This document shows positions 19,833 through 29,825 of a stretch of DNA of 64,000 nt, piece after piece (positions within the stretch are counted from its first letter, which is position 1; every line of letters begins with the position of its first letter). A program made the translations under genes and the position numbers. This DNA comes from Treponema sp. (lineage in GTDB: Bacteria; Spirochaetota; Spirochaetia; Treponematales; Treponemataceae). The stretch lies in NCBI GenBank assembly GCA_016287815.1, contig JAEEWW010000003.1:17483-81482 (forward strand), read 5' to 3'. A model generated the notes under the pieces. The model had not been told where the DNA came from. It saw only the letters and a program-made list of their open reading frames with translations, and searched no databases.

Positions 19833-20777
19833 TTAGATTAAGCCCAACATTATAGCTTTTATAGTATGCTTCCTGTTTTCTGCTTCATCCCAAACACGGC
19901 TGGCTGTGCTTTCAAATACTTCTTCAGTAACTTCCTGTTCCTTTACAGCCGGAAGACAATGCATAAAAATAGTACTTGAATCTCCGGTTTTAGCCATAAG
20001 ATCAGCATTTACCTGATACGGACGCAAAAGGGCAGTTCTGTGCTCTTTAAGTGATTCTTCACCCATGGAAACCCATACATCAGTATAAAGACAGTTTGAA
20101 CCTTTTACGATTTCCGGGTTATCACTTATTTCAATTTTTGCACCTGATTTTTCTGCAAAAGGCTTGCAGATTTCCTGAATCTGTTTGTCCGGGAAAAGTT
20201 CTGTCGGGCTGAAGATAGAAAAGTTTACTCCAAGTTTTGCACAAATAAGCATAAGGCTTCTTGCAACGTTATTTCTTCCGTCTCCGCAGAAAGTCATTTT
20301 AAGACCTTTAAGGGATTCAAAATTTTCTTTTAAAGTGAGCATATCGGCAAGAGCCTGAGTAGGGTGGAATTCATCGGTCAAACCATTGATTACAGGAATT
20401 CCTGAATATTTTGCAAGTGCTTCAACATGTTCCTGTTTAAAACCGCGGAATTCAATTGCGCTGAACATTCTGCCCAAAACTCTGGCTGTATCTTCAACAC
20501 TTTCTTTTCCGCCTAGCTGAATGTCCTGTGTTGAAAGAAAAACAGGATGACCGCCTTCTTCTCCAAAAGCTGTTTCAAATGAACATCTTGTACGGGTAGA
20601 ACGTTTTTCAAAAATTAAAGCAATGCTTTTACCTAAAAAACGCTGATGGATTTCGCCGCGATGTGATTCAGCTTTTACCTGTGCTGATAAATCCAGTAAA
20701 GCCAGAATTTCTTCCGGAGTCCAGTCAATCCAGTTAAGCAGCGAGCGGCCTTTAAAAGGTGCTTTAAAATTTTCCAT
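19833..20777 (-). CDS. argF: Ornithine carbamoyltransferase
   Basis: FEKRSTRTRCSFETAF, NGLTDEFHPTQALADMLT, FMHCLPA, VWDEAENRKHTIKAIM. Start moved to MENFKAPFKG with GGAGG upstream; the longer ORF reads through a tRNA. Confidence 0.95.
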   Translation of the reverse strand: MENFKAPFKGRSLLNWIDWTPEEILALLDLSAQVKAESHRGEIHQRFLGKSIALIFEKRSTRTRCSFETAFGEEGGHPVFLSTQDIQLGGKESVEDTARVLGRMFSAIEFRGFKQEHVEALAKYSGIPVINGLTDEFHPTQALADMLTLKENFESLKGLKMTFCGDGRNNVARSLMLICAKLGVNFSIFSPTELFPDKQIQEICKPFAEKSGAKIEISDNPEIVKGSNCLYTDVWVSMGEESLKEHRTALLRPYQVNADLMAKTGDSSTIFMHCLPAVKEQEVTEEVFESTASRVWDEAENRKHTIKAIMLGLI

Positions 20778-20830
20778 AAGAAATCTTCCTCCGTACAAAA
20801 AAATAAAGACCTGCTGTATGGCAGGTCTAT

Positions 20831-20903
20831 TAGCGACAATTGGGATTGAACCAATGACACTACGGATATGAGCCGTATGCTCTACCAACTGAGCTATGTC
20901 GCC
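20831..20903 (-). tRNA. tRNA-Met (CAT; could be tRNA-Ile2 if the anticodon is lysidine-modified)
   Basis: GGCGACATAGCTCAGTTGGTAGAGCATACGGCTCATATCCGTAGTGTCATTGGTTCAATCCCAATTGTCGCTA; 73 nt cloverleaf; anticodon loop CTCATAT. Confidence 0.95.
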
Positions 20904-21044
20904 GTGATGTTTGATAATATAACAAAGAATAAATCTTTGTGTCAAGTAGCTTTATAATAAAAGTTTTGTTTAGAAGAAGGCCAGATGCGCAATGCTTTGC
21001 AGCGCATATAGAACAATACGTACAGCTTTTATATAATATACAGC

Positions 21045-21665
21045 ATGAACTATATAAAGGATTTGCTTAACATATATTTTGTATTTGCAAAAATCGGCAG
21101 CGTAACGTTTGGCGGCGGAATGGCAATGCTTCCGATTCTTGAGCGTGAGCTTGTAGATAAACGCCACTGGACAGAACCTGAAGAACTTCTTGATTTTTAT
21201 GCCGTAAGCCAGTCAACTCCTGGAATTATTGCAGTAAACGTTGCAACATACATTGGTTACAAGCGGCTGGGCTTTTGGGGCGGTGTACTAGCAACAATTG
21301 GTGTCATAACGCCGTCTATTGTAATTATTTCAATTCTTGCAGCCTTTATCGGATCAATAGATAAAATTCTTTGGGTAAAGAGTGCCTTAAAAGGTATTAA
21401 CATAGCAGTTGCCGCAAATTTAACTTACGGCACAATAGGCTTTGCAAAAAAAGCCGTTAAAAATGCTTTGGGCGTTTTCCTGTTTCTTGCAGCTTTTTTT
21501 GTAATTTTTATATTCAATATTTCAACCGTATGGATCATTTTTGCAGCAACTGCAATCGGGTTGTGCCAGCATTTTTATGTAAATCGTCCTTCCGTTCAAA
21601 AATCAGCTGAAAAAGAAGTTGATGCAGGCGATTTGAAGAATCCGTCAAATGGAGGCAAAAAATAA
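21045..21665 (+). CDS. Chromate transporter, half protein 1
   Basis: KIGSVTFGGGMAMLPILERELVDKRHW...STPGIIAVNVATYIGYKRLGFWGG, ChrA family. Confidence 0.93.
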   Translation: MNYIKDLLNIYFVFAKIGSVTFGGGMAMLPILERELVDKRHWTEPEELLDFYAVSQSTPGIIAVNVATYIGYKRLGFWGGVLATIGVITPSIVIISILAAFIGSIDKILWVKSALKGINIAVAANLTYGTIGFAKKAVKNALGVFLFLAAFFVIFIFNISTVWIIFAATAIGLCQHFYVNRPSVQKSAEKEVDAGDLKNPSNGGKK

Positions 21666-22246
21666 TGATTCCTTCTCAGTTAGAACTGTTTTGCATTTTC
21701 TTTTATGTTGGACTTTTTACAATAGGCGGCGGACTTGTTGCAATTACTTTAATGCAGCAAACCATAGTTGATAAAGGTTATATAACTCCAGATATTTTCT
21801 ATAACATGGTAGCAATATCTGAATCTACTCCAGGTCCAATCGGAATGAATATGGCAACCTATATCGGTTATAATTTTTACGGGATTCCGGGGGCTATTAT
21901 TACAACTTTTGCGCAGGCATTACCGTCTTTAATTACTATTCTTTTAATCGCATATTTTCTGACTAACAAATTCAGCGAAAATCCTGTGGTAAAAAGCGTA
22001 TTTAAAACATTACGTCCGGCAACCTGTGGATTAATCCTGTTTGCTGCAGTAAAAGTGTTTGTGCTTGCCCTGATGAACATTCCGCAGGAATTTACTTCTG
22101 TATTAAGTCCGGCAGGTTTTGTATCACTTTTTAAATGGCCATGCGTAGCTTTTTATGCTGTTGCAACAACATTGCTTTTTAAGACTAAAATTCATCCTGT
22201 ATTGATTGTACTTGCTGGTGCGCTTTTCGGTGTACTTTTCCTGTAA
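21665..22246 (+). CDS. Chromate transporter, half protein 2
   Basis: [26 protein letters not shown]...[26 protein letters not shown], ChrA family; overlaps the previous gene. Confidence 0.93.
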   Translation: MIPSQLELFCIFFYVGLFTIGGGLVAITLMQQTIVDKGYITPDIFYNMVAISESTPGPIGMNMATYIGYNFYGIPGAIITTFAQALPSLITILLIAYFLTNKFSENPVVKSVFKTLRPATCGLILFAAVKVFVLALMNIPQEFTSVLSPAGFVSLFKWPCVAFYAVATTLLFKTKIHPVLIVLAGALFGVLFL

Positions 22247-22266
22247 AAAAAGATATAATAAAAGCT

Positions 22267-22968
22267 ATGAGTACACACATTAATGCAAAAGATGGAGATA
22301 TTGCTCCTTTAGTCCTTTTGCCGGGCGATCCGCTCCGCGCAAAGTTTATAGCAGAGAACTTCCTCGAAAATGCCGTTTGCTACAACGAAGTTCGTGGAAT
22401 GTATGGTTTTACAGGAACATATAAAGGCAAAAAAGTTTCTGTTCAGGGAACAGGAATGGGACAGCCTTCATTATCAATTTATGTTACTGAACTTTTCCAG
22501 TTTTATAACGTACAGAAAGCAATCCGCGTAGGAACAGCCGGTGCCGTACAGCCGCAGACAGAATTGCGCGATACAATTCTTGCAAGTGCAGCCTGTTCAG
22601 ATTCTTCATTGATTACACAGCGTTTTGGAAACCTTCATTTTGCACCGTATGCAAGTTTTAACCTGCTTTCAAAAGCAGCTCAGGTAGCTGAAGAAATGAA
22701 AGTTCGCTATGCAGTAGGTCCTTGCGCTTCAAGTGATTTATTCTATGACGATAATGAAAACTGGAAGACCTGGGCAAAATACGGCGTTCTGGCAATAGAA
22801 ATGGAAGCTGCTGAATTATACACACTTGCTGCAAAATTCGGACGCGAAGCTCTGGCAATTCTTACAATCAGTGACCACATTTTGAAAGGTGGTGCAACAA
22901 CTGCAGAAGAGCGTCAGCTTACTTTTAAAAATATGATTAATATTGCATTGGATACAATTACAGCATAG
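22267..22968 (+). CDS. deoD: Purine-nucleoside phosphorylase (DeoD type)
   Basis: [69 protein letters not shown]. Confidence 0.96.
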   Translation: MSTHINAKDGDIAPLVLLPGDPLRAKFIAENFLENAVCYNEVRGMYGFTGTYKGKKVSVQGTGMGQPSLSIYVTELFQFYNVQKAIRVGTAGAVQPQTELRDTILASAACSDSSLITQRFGNLHFAPYASFNLLSKAAQVAEEMKVRYAVGPCASSDLFYDDNENWKTWAKYGVLAIEMEAAELYTLAAKFGREALAILTISDHILKGGATTAEERQLTFKNMINIALDTITA

Positions 22969-22994
22969 TTGCTGTTTATCAGGGGGAATAAAAA

Positions 22995-23906
22995 GTGAAA
23001 CCTACATTATTGGTTCTTGCAGCTGGAATGGGCAGCCGCTATGGTGGAGTAAAACAGATAGATTCTGTTGGTCGCAACAATGAATGTCTTTTGGACTATG
23101 CAACTTATGACGCAAAAAAATGCGGATTCGGAAACGTAGTTTATATTATCCGCAAAGATATTGAACAGGATTTCCGCGAACGTCTTTTTGACCGCGTTGC
23201 AAAAAACTTTGATGCTTCTTATGTTTTCCAGACACATGATTCTCTTCTTACAAAAGAACAGATTGAAATTTCTGCAAACCGTAAAAAGCCGTGGGGAACA
23301 ATTCACGCTTTGCTTTGTGCAAAAGATAAAATCAACGCGCCTTATGCAGTAATCAATGCTGATGACTACTATGGCCGTGATGCTTTCCAGACATTGGGAA
23401 ATTATCTTTCTTCAATTTCTAATGACAGCACAGAACATGCAATGGTTGGCTACGTTCTTGGCAATACAATGAGCAAAAGCGGTTCAGTTTCACGCGGTGT
23501 ATGTACTGAAGAAAACGGCTATCTTAAAACAATCGTTGAAAACTTAAAAATTTATTATGAAGGCGACAAAATAATCAGCCTTATAGACGATAAAAAAGTT
23601 GAAATGACCGGTAAAGAATGGGTAAGTATGAACTTATTCGGCTTTACTCCTTCTGCATTCGATCAGTTTGAACTTTACTGGGAAAACTTTATTAAAAATA
23701 ACGTTACTTCCGAAAAAGCAGAAGCTCTTCTTCCTGTAGCGGCAGGTGAACTTATTACCAACAAAAAGGGCAGCATAAAGATGTTCACTTCTAAAGAAAA
23801 CTGGTTTGGTATGACATATCCTGAAGACCGTGCAATCGTTAAGGAAGAAATTGCAAAGAAAATCGACAGCGGTTACTATCCGGAACAGCTCTGGGAGAAG
23901 AACTGA
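22995..23906 (+). CDS. Sugar-phosphate nucleotidyltransferase family protein
   Basis: TLLVLAAGMGSRYGGVKQ; AVINADDYYGRDAF. Confidence 0.85.
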   Translation: MKPTLLVLAAGMGSRYGGVKQIDSVGRNNECLLDYATYDAKKCGFGNVVYIIRKDIEQDFRERLFDRVAKNFDASYVFQTHDSLLTKEQIEISANRKKPWGTIHALLCAKDKINAPYAVINADDYYGRDAFQTLGNYLSSISNDSTEHAMVGYVLGNTMSKSGSVSRGVCTEENGYLKTIVENLKIYYEGDKIISLIDDKKVEMTGKEWVSMNLFGFTPSAFDQFELYWENFIKNNVTSEKAEALLPVAAGELITNKKGSIKMFTSKENWFGMTYPEDRAIVKEEIAKKIDSGYYPEQLWEKN

Positions 23907-24754
23907 TGCTAAAGCTGAATCCTATTCTTTCGGAGAAAATCTGGGGTTATGAGCAGTGGATTGCTTCTACGCACCCGGATGGCCGGCAGAAGGATTTTTT
24001 TGAAGCACTGGGTAAAGAGTATCCTTTGCTTGTAAAAGTTATTCAGGCCAATGATACTCTTTCCGTGCAGGTTCATCCTGATGATGAACAAGCCCGTTTG
24101 CTTGAAAATGATCCTCGCGGAAAGACTGAATGCTGGTATGTTCTTCATGCAGAACCCGGTGCAAAACTTGTTTTCGGGCTTAATAGAGAGTATTCGACCT
24201 TAGAGCTTAAAAAAGCAATAGATGAAAAATCTCTTGAATCCTGCCTTAATTCTGTTGAAGTTTATGCAGGGGATTTTATTTTTATTCCTTCAGGAACTGT
24301 TCATGCAATCGGAGGCGGGCTTCGTCTGCTTGAAGTTCAGCAGTCTTCCAATATAACTTACCGTCTTTACGACTGGGGAAGACCCCGCGAACTTCATGTA
24401 GAAAAAGGTTTAAAAGTAATTAAAAACCGAGGACTTCAAAATCCTGTTAAATTTTCCGGCAGTTTTGACTGTGAATATTTTACGCTTGAAGAAGTTAGCG
24501 TAAATGGAAATTACGAATATTTTGTGCCGCAGGCTAAAGATAATGAACCTTATAACTGGCAGCTCTTGTTTGCTCTGGATGGTTCCGGTAAAGCAGAAAG
24601 CTCTGCATCCTCTGAAAGCGAAAATGAGGCTGGCGGCACTTCCGTCTCCTATAATTTTGCAAAAGAAGATATTTTTGCTGTTGCACCAGGTGAAAAAGTT
24701 AAAATCTCCGGAAATTATCGCTTAATGAAAATTATCTGCAAAAAGCAGGCTTAA
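23906..24754 (+). CDS. manA: Mannose-6-phosphate isomerase, class I
   Basis: SEKIWGYEQW, VQVHPDDEQA, GKTECWYVL, FIPSGTVHAIGGGLRLLEVQQSSNITYRLYDW. Confidence 0.95.
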   Translation: MLKLNPILSEKIWGYEQWIASTHPDGRQKDFFEALGKEYPLLVKVIQANDTLSVQVHPDDEQARLLENDPRGKTECWYVLHAEPGAKLVFGLNREYSTLELKKAIDEKSLESCLNSVEVYAGDFIFIPSGTVHAIGGGLRLLEVQQSSNITYRLYDWGRPRELHVEKGLKVIKNRGLQNPVKFSGSFDCEYFTLEEVSVNGNYEYFVPQAKDNEPYNWQLLFALDGSGKAESSASSESENEAGGTSVSYNFAKEDIFAVAPGEKVKISGNYRLMKIICKKQA

Positions 24755-24820
24755 AAAGAATTTAGTTTTTTGTCAAAAACTATTATAAAGATTGCCCGCC
24801 GAATTTCGTTTTTCTGAAAA

Positions 24821-26227
24821 TTAAATGTTTGTTTCAGAAGGCTGAAGTTTAGGCGGGTTTTCTTTTTGTATTTCGTCATAAATCATGCAGCCTTTTTTAC
24901 CGTTTTCTTTTACAGCATACAACGCATCATCGGCTTCCCGCATTAATTGCTTTGAAAAACCGGTTTCAGAAAAAGAACAGCCAACACTTACAGAAAGAGG
25001 TTTAATTCCGCCTTTTACAGCTATAAGTTTTGCATTTACAGATACAATTTTCTGTTTAATTGTCATGCTTGAAGTTTTTTGAAAATTCGGAAGCAAAGCA
25101 GCAAATTCATCGCCACCGATTCTTGCTATGTAGTCATTTGTTCTGAAAGTTTCTTTTAATATTCTTGCAAGTTCCTGCAGTGCAGTATCACCGCCTGAAT
25201 GCCCGTAAGTGTCATTTATATACTTAAAATTATCCATGTCAATCATAAGAAGGGCTACCGGCTGTCTTGTTTTTGAAGAATTCTGGCAGACTTTTTCAAA
25301 GGCTCTGCGATTTAAAATACCGGTTAAAGTATCGTATTCTGCCTGAATAATTAATGCCTGTTCTGTCTTTAATTTCATATCATAAATTTCATTATAACGT
25401 GTTGCAAGCCGTCTTATTTCAAACGAGCCTATTACATCAAGTTTTTCATTTTCATCAAGCTTTGTAATAAATTTTTCCAGCGGCTTTGATATATAGCATA
25501 TGAGGAAAATAAAAATAGAAATACAAACTATTATTAATAAAAGATACAAAAGCCTTAGCTTAGTTATGTTTACACCTAAATCAACGGACTGCATGTCAAT
25601 TTCTTTCTGCATCTGTTTTTCCATTGAGTCAATTACAAGAGTACAGTTTTCAGTAACTTTCTGCTTTTGAACTATGTATCCGCTGCTGAATAAAAGAGAA
25701 ATTGCCCTTTGTTTTAAGCCTTCAGGTGATAGAGCTTTATCCATGCTGTTGACTTCAATTTCATTTATTATTCCGGGCAGATTTTTATCGTTGAGTGCCC
25801 GATAAATAAGGCGCATCGCATACATGTCCATATCTGTTAAAGTTTTTACCTGCCGTATTGCAACTTTTAACTGCTGAAGGGTAGTGTCCTGCGCTGAATA
25901 TACGGAACTCATGGTTTCGAGAGCTTTTTCATAGGTTTTTGTATCTGTAATTTCTTTTATGTATGAAATTGCATATTCATCTCTTTGTGTAATAACAAAA
26001 AGCCGTGCCTGTTCTGTCAGCAGGTTAGAAGCGTTTGTTATTTGTTCAGAACATCGCTGGCAAATTACGAATTTTTTTAGAGTACTTTCAAGAACATTGA
26101 ATTTTGTTTTTACAAGTGTAGAAATGTATAAAATACAGCCAAATACAATTGCTGTAAGTATAAGAACAATTACATTAACTGTTCTTATTTTTATTCCGGT
26201 GCCATTCACTTTCTGAGCTTCATTCAT
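24821..26227 (-). CDS. Membrane-associated diguanylate cyclase (GGDEF)
   Basis: Two TM segments flanking a helical periplasmic region; DTLTGILNRRAFEKV, RIGGDEFAALLP intact active site. Confidence 0.92.
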   Translation of the reverse strand: MNEAQKVNGTGIKIRTVNVIVLILTAIVFGCILYISTLVKTKFNVLESTLKKFVICQRCSEQITNASNLLTEQARLFVITQRDEYAISYIKEITDTKTYEKALETMSSVYSAQDTTLQQLKVAIRQVKTLTDMDMYAMRLIYRALNDKNLPGIINEIEVNSMDKALSPEGLKQRAISLLFSSGYIVQKQKVTENCTLVIDSMEKQMQKEIDMQSVDLGVNITKLRLLYLLLIIVCISIFIFLICYISKPLEKFITKLDENEKLDVIGSFEIRRLATRYNEIYDMKLKTEQALIIQAEYDTLTGILNRRAFEKVCQNSSKTRQPVALLMIDMDNFKYINDTYGHSGGDTALQELARILKETFRTNDYIARIGGDEFAALLPNFQKTSSMTIKQKIVSVNAKLIAVKGGIKPLSVSVGCSFSETGFSKQLMREADDALYAVKENGKKGCMIYDEIQKENPPKLQPSETNI

Positions 26228-26288
26228 AATATAAATTATACACCTTTTATATAAATATCAGTTAGAAATTAACTAATTATATCATATT

Positions 26289-27641
26289 TTAATAAAATTT
26301 ACAGCCATGTTTGCCGGCTTCTTTTACCTTATAAAGGGCTTCATCAGCATTTTTAAAAAGCTGATCAGAAAAGCCTTTGTCTGAAAAAGCAACGCCAACA
26401 CTAACTGAAACATTTTTTATATCATCTGCTATTTCGCTAAGTTTATTGTTTACAGAATTAATTTTTTGATTTATAGAATCCTTAGCAGATTTTTTACAGT
26501 TTATCATAATAACGGCAAATTCATCACCGCCGATTCTTGCTATATAGTCATTGGTTCTGAATGTTTCTTTTAAGATTCTGGCAAGTTCCTTTAATGCGGT
26601 ATCTCCTCCGGCATGGCCATAACTGTCGTTTATATTTTTAAAATTGTCCATGTCGATAAGAAGTAATGCAACCGCAAGTTCATTGTATTCAGGTTCTGCG
26701 CAGATTCTATCAAATGCTCTTCTATTTAGTATTCCCGTAAGCTCATCATATTCGGCTTTTATTATAAGATTCTTTTCACGGTTTGCTTTTATATTATGTA
26801 GCTCATTATAGCGCTCTGAAATTTCAACTAATTCAAAAGCACCTTTAAAGTTAAGGGTTTCATCATTTTTTATCTGTTCTTTTATTTTTTTAAGCGGATT
26901 GATTATAAGAACAATGAACAAAACAAAAATCAGAACTGTAGCGATAAGAAGAATAAAATAAGAAAGTCTGAGCCTTTTTAAGCTTTCACCCAGTTCATAT
27001 GTTTTGTCGGAAAACTCTTTTCTGATTTGCTGTTCAACCGCTTCAATGGTCAGTTCAAAATTTTCATATATACGATCTTTTTGACTTACATAGCTATAAT
27101 CAAATAATAGATTCATTGCAATATTTATCTGTTCAGCTTTAGATAGATTTTTGTGTTCTGGCTTTATTTCAATATTTTCGATTTCTTTCAGAAGATTTTT
27201 ATCATTCATTGAGTTATAAGTAAGTCGGATGGCATAAATTTCAATCTCAGCTAATTTTCCTAACTGAACAAAGATGTTTTTTAGCCTTTTTATTGCCATG
27301 GGATTTGAATTACATTCATTTTCTATTGAATCAACGGCCTTTGTCATTGTCTGGGCATAAAAAATTTCATGTATATATGACTTTGCATACTGTTCTTTTT
27401 GAGTTGCAACAAAAAGCCTTGCCTGTTCAGTAAGGAACTCTGTTCTTTCACGTAAAATATTTGAATCTTTTTCACAGATTTTTACTTTTTCAAAAATGCT
27501 TTCCATCGCAAAAAATTCTTCTTTAACCTTATTTGAAATATAAAGAATAAAGCAGAATACAATTGCCGTAATAATAATGGAAATTATATTTATAAATCGA
27601 ATTTTTATTCCGTGTTTTGTTTTATGCCCTGAAGTTTTCAT
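26289..27641 (-). CDS. Membrane-associated diguanylate cyclase (GGDEF), paralogue of the neighbour
   Basis: DELTGILNRRAFDRI, RIGGDEFAVIM; same architecture as 24821-26227. Confidence 0.92.
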   Translation of the reverse strand: MKTSGHKTKHGIKIRFINIISIIITAIVFCFILYISNKVKEEFFAMESIFEKVKICEKDSNILRERTEFLTEQARLFVATQKEQYAKSYIHEIFYAQTMTKAVDSIENECNSNPMAIKRLKNIFVQLGKLAEIEIYAIRLTYNSMNDKNLLKEIENIEIKPEHKNLSKAEQINIAMNLLFDYSYVSQKDRIYENFELTIEAVEQQIRKEFSDKTYELGESLKRLRLSYFILLIATVLIFVLFIVLIINPLKKIKEQIKNDETLNFKGAFELVEISERYNELHNIKANREKNLIIKAEYDELTGILNRRAFDRICAEPEYNELAVALLLIDMDNFKNINDSYGHAGGDTALKELARILKETFRTNDYIARIGGDEFAVIMINCKKSAKDSINQKINSVNNKLSEIADDIKNVSVSVGVAFSDKGFSDQLFKNADEALYKVKEAGKHGCKFY

Positions 27642-27647
27642 AGCCCG

Positions 27648-28319
27648 CTATTTTTTGTGAAGTTTTGAAAAATCAATATATGCATAATCTGCACGCCATG
27701 TTGCAAAAATATTATGCTCATTTGGATTTTCAGCATATTTAATAATTTCATAGCTGTTTTTGCCCTGGTATGCCCAGTTTCCGCCGATGTTATAAAGCTT
27801 GCTTTCATCCCAGCCAAGTTTTATAAGCAGAGCTTTTGTCATTCCAGCATAACCGCCGCCACCGCACATTAAAAAAATAACCTTATCCTTCGGGAACAAA
27901 TCTTCCAGAATCATAAGGGATTCATCGTAATTCGCAGTTGCAGTTTCTATATTTCCAAAACTGTCCCATGTTAATGTATAAAGTGTATTTCCTTTATACG
28001 CTCCTTTTACAGGAAGTTCAGAAAGGGAAGCAAGGAAAGGATATGGAACGATTTTAAAACCTTTTATTGTTGCATCCAGATCCGGATTTCCGCCGATAAA
28101 AACATAGTCGGCCGGATCAAACAGCATGCGCATGTCGCGATAAGCAACATCACTTCTGCCAAGATAATTATCAATTGTCATTATATTTATATTCCGGTCT
28201 ACACCGAACATTGATGTCGGGTCTGGAGAACTTGCAGGAAGCGGCTTTTCCTTATCACATCCTGAAATAAAAATTAATGATGAAAAACTCATTGCAATAA
28301 ATAATCTTTTAATTTTCAT
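27648..28319 (-). CDS. Rhodanese-like lipoprotein
   Basis: Lipobox FISGC; FLMCGGGGYAGMTKALLIKLGWDESKLYNIGGNWAYQG resembles a rhodanese active-site loop. Confidence 0.7.
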   Translation of the reverse strand: MKIKRLFIAMSFSSLIFISGCDKEKPLPASSPDPTSMFGVDRNINIMTIDNYLGRSDVAYRDMRMLFDPADYVFIGGNPDLDATIKGFKIVPYPFLASLSELPVKGAYKGNTLYTLTWDSFGNIETATANYDESLMILEDLFPKDKVIFLMCGGGGYAGMTKALLIKLGWDESKLYNIGGNWAYQGKNSYEIIKYAENPNEHNIFATWRADYAYIDFSKLHKK

Positions 28320-28517
28320 TTTATCCTCACTACTTCATATTTTATATATCTTTAAAAATTTCGCAACAACGTTTACAAAATAAATTATATAGTATTTCCG
28401 TCAAAAAACAGCATTAATACTTTTGTGATTGACGAAATATTATATAGTTGAATTCTTTTTTAATATATGATATTACTATAATATTCAGTTTGTATTTCAA
28501 ATAATTAAGGAGTTCCC

Positions 28518-29261
28518 ATGTCAGGACATAGTAAATGGGCCACCATTAAACACGCAAAAGGCCTTGCAGATGCTAAACGTGGTAAAATTTTTACAAAGTT
28601 TATTAAGGAAATTTCTATTGCAGCTCGTATGGGTGGTGGAGATCCTAACTCTAACCCAAGACTTCGTACAGTTATAATTAAAGCACGCGCTGCCAACATG
28701 CCAAAAGATAATATCGAACGTGCCATTAAAAAAGGTACTGGTGAAGACGGCGGAGCAGCTTACGAAGAATTCGTATATGAAGGATATGCTCCTGGCGGTG
28801 TAGCCGTAATGGTTGAAGTTCTTTCAGATAACAAAAACCGTGCAGCAGCTGACGTTAAAAACATTTTCTCAAAGAGCGGCGGAAACCTTGGAACTTCTGG
28901 TTCTGTTTCTCGTATGTTCCAGAGAAAAGGTACTATTGAACTTGATGCGGAAAAAGTAAGCGAAGACGAAGTAATGGAAGTTGCTTTGGATGCTGGCGCT
29001 GATGATATCGTTAATGAAGACGGTGTAATTACTGTTACAACAACTCCTGATGCATTCTCTGCTGTAGCAGATGCACTTGCAGCTAAAGGTTTTGAAACAC
29101 TTTCTGCAGATGTTGGTCTTGTACCGGATGCATATACACCTGTTGATAAAGAAACAGCAGCTAAAGTTCAGAAAATGATTGATAAACTTGAAGACAATGA
29201 TGATGTTCAGAACGTTTATCACACAGCTGAATATCCGGATGATTTTGAACCGGAAGCATAA
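28518..29261 (+). CDS. yebC: YebC/PmpR family protein
   Basis: MSGHSKWATIKHAKGLADAKRGKIFTKFIKEISIAARMGGGDPNSNPRLRTVI. Confidence 0.97.
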   Translation: MSGHSKWATIKHAKGLADAKRGKIFTKFIKEISIAARMGGGDPNSNPRLRTVIIKARAANMPKDNIERAIKKGTGEDGGAAYEEFVYEGYAPGGVAVMVEVLSDNKNRAAADVKNIFSKSGGNLGTSGSVSRMFQRKGTIELDAEKVSEDEVMEVALDAGADDIVNEDGVITVTTTPDAFSAVADALAAKGFETLSADVGLVPDAYTPVDKETAAKVQKMIDKLEDNDDVQNVYHTAEYPDDFEPEA

Positions 29262-29280
29262 TAGCTTTTATTGATTGAAT

Positions 29281-29314
29281 GGCACCTCGCTTTTTTGCAA
29301 GGTGCTTTTTTTTT
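29281..29314 (+). terminator. Rho-independent terminator between yebC and ruvC
   Basis: GGCACCTCGC-TTTTTT-GCAAGGTGC followed by TTTTTTTT. Confidence 0.75.
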
Positions 29315-29330
29315 GCAGAAGGCAGAATTT

Positions 29331-29825
29331 ATGAAAAAAAGGCGTATTTTAGGAATAGATCCGGGTTTAGCTTCCACAGGTTTTGGAATAATAGATTATG
29401 AAGATAATCGTATGAAACTGGTTGCTTATGGCGTAATAGAAACAAAAGCAGAAGAAAAGCACGGTACGCGCCTTGTTGCAATTTACAACAAACTTTGTGC
29501 TGTTATTTCTGAATATCAACCAGCGGAAGCTGCAATGGAAACCTTGTACTTTGCAAAAAATGTAACCAGCGCAATGGCAGTTGCAGAGGCAAGGGGAGTT
29601 GTTGCTTTATGCCTTGCCCAGCATTGTATTCCGTGCGGAGAATATACTCCAAACCAGATAAAACAGTCTGTAACAGGAACCGCAGGCGCTGATAAAAAAC
29701 TTGTAGAAAAATATGTAAAACTTCTTTTAGGTCTTGAAACAGAGCCTAAACCAGATCATGCTGCCGATGCATTGGCAGGTGCAATTACACATTTGAATTT
29801 TTCATCTGTTTTACAACGTCTCTGA
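29331..29825 (+). CDS. ruvC: Holliday junction endodeoxyribonuclease RuvC
   Basis: RRILGIDPGLASTGFGII, AAMETLYFAKN, DHAADALAGAITH; start moved to MKKRRIL because the longer ORF reads through a terminator. Confidence 0.96.
   Translation: MKKRRILGIDPGLASTGFGIIDYEDNRMKLVAYGVIETKAEEKHGTRLVAIYNKLCAVISEYQPAEAAMETLYFAKNVTSAMAVAEARGVVALCLAQHCIPCGEYTPNQIKQSVTGTAGADKKLVEKYVKLLLGLETEPKPDHAADALAGAITHLNFSSVLQRL

Noticed and set aside
20778-20945. N-terminal extension of the argF ORF (HGDIAQLVEHTAHIRSVIGSIPIVANRP)
   Set aside because: This is translation of the tRNA-Met gene; the real start is at 20777 after GGAGG.
29271-29330. N-terminal extension of ruvC
   Set aside because: It reads through a hairpin/T-run terminator; RuvC homology begins at MKKRRILGIDPG.
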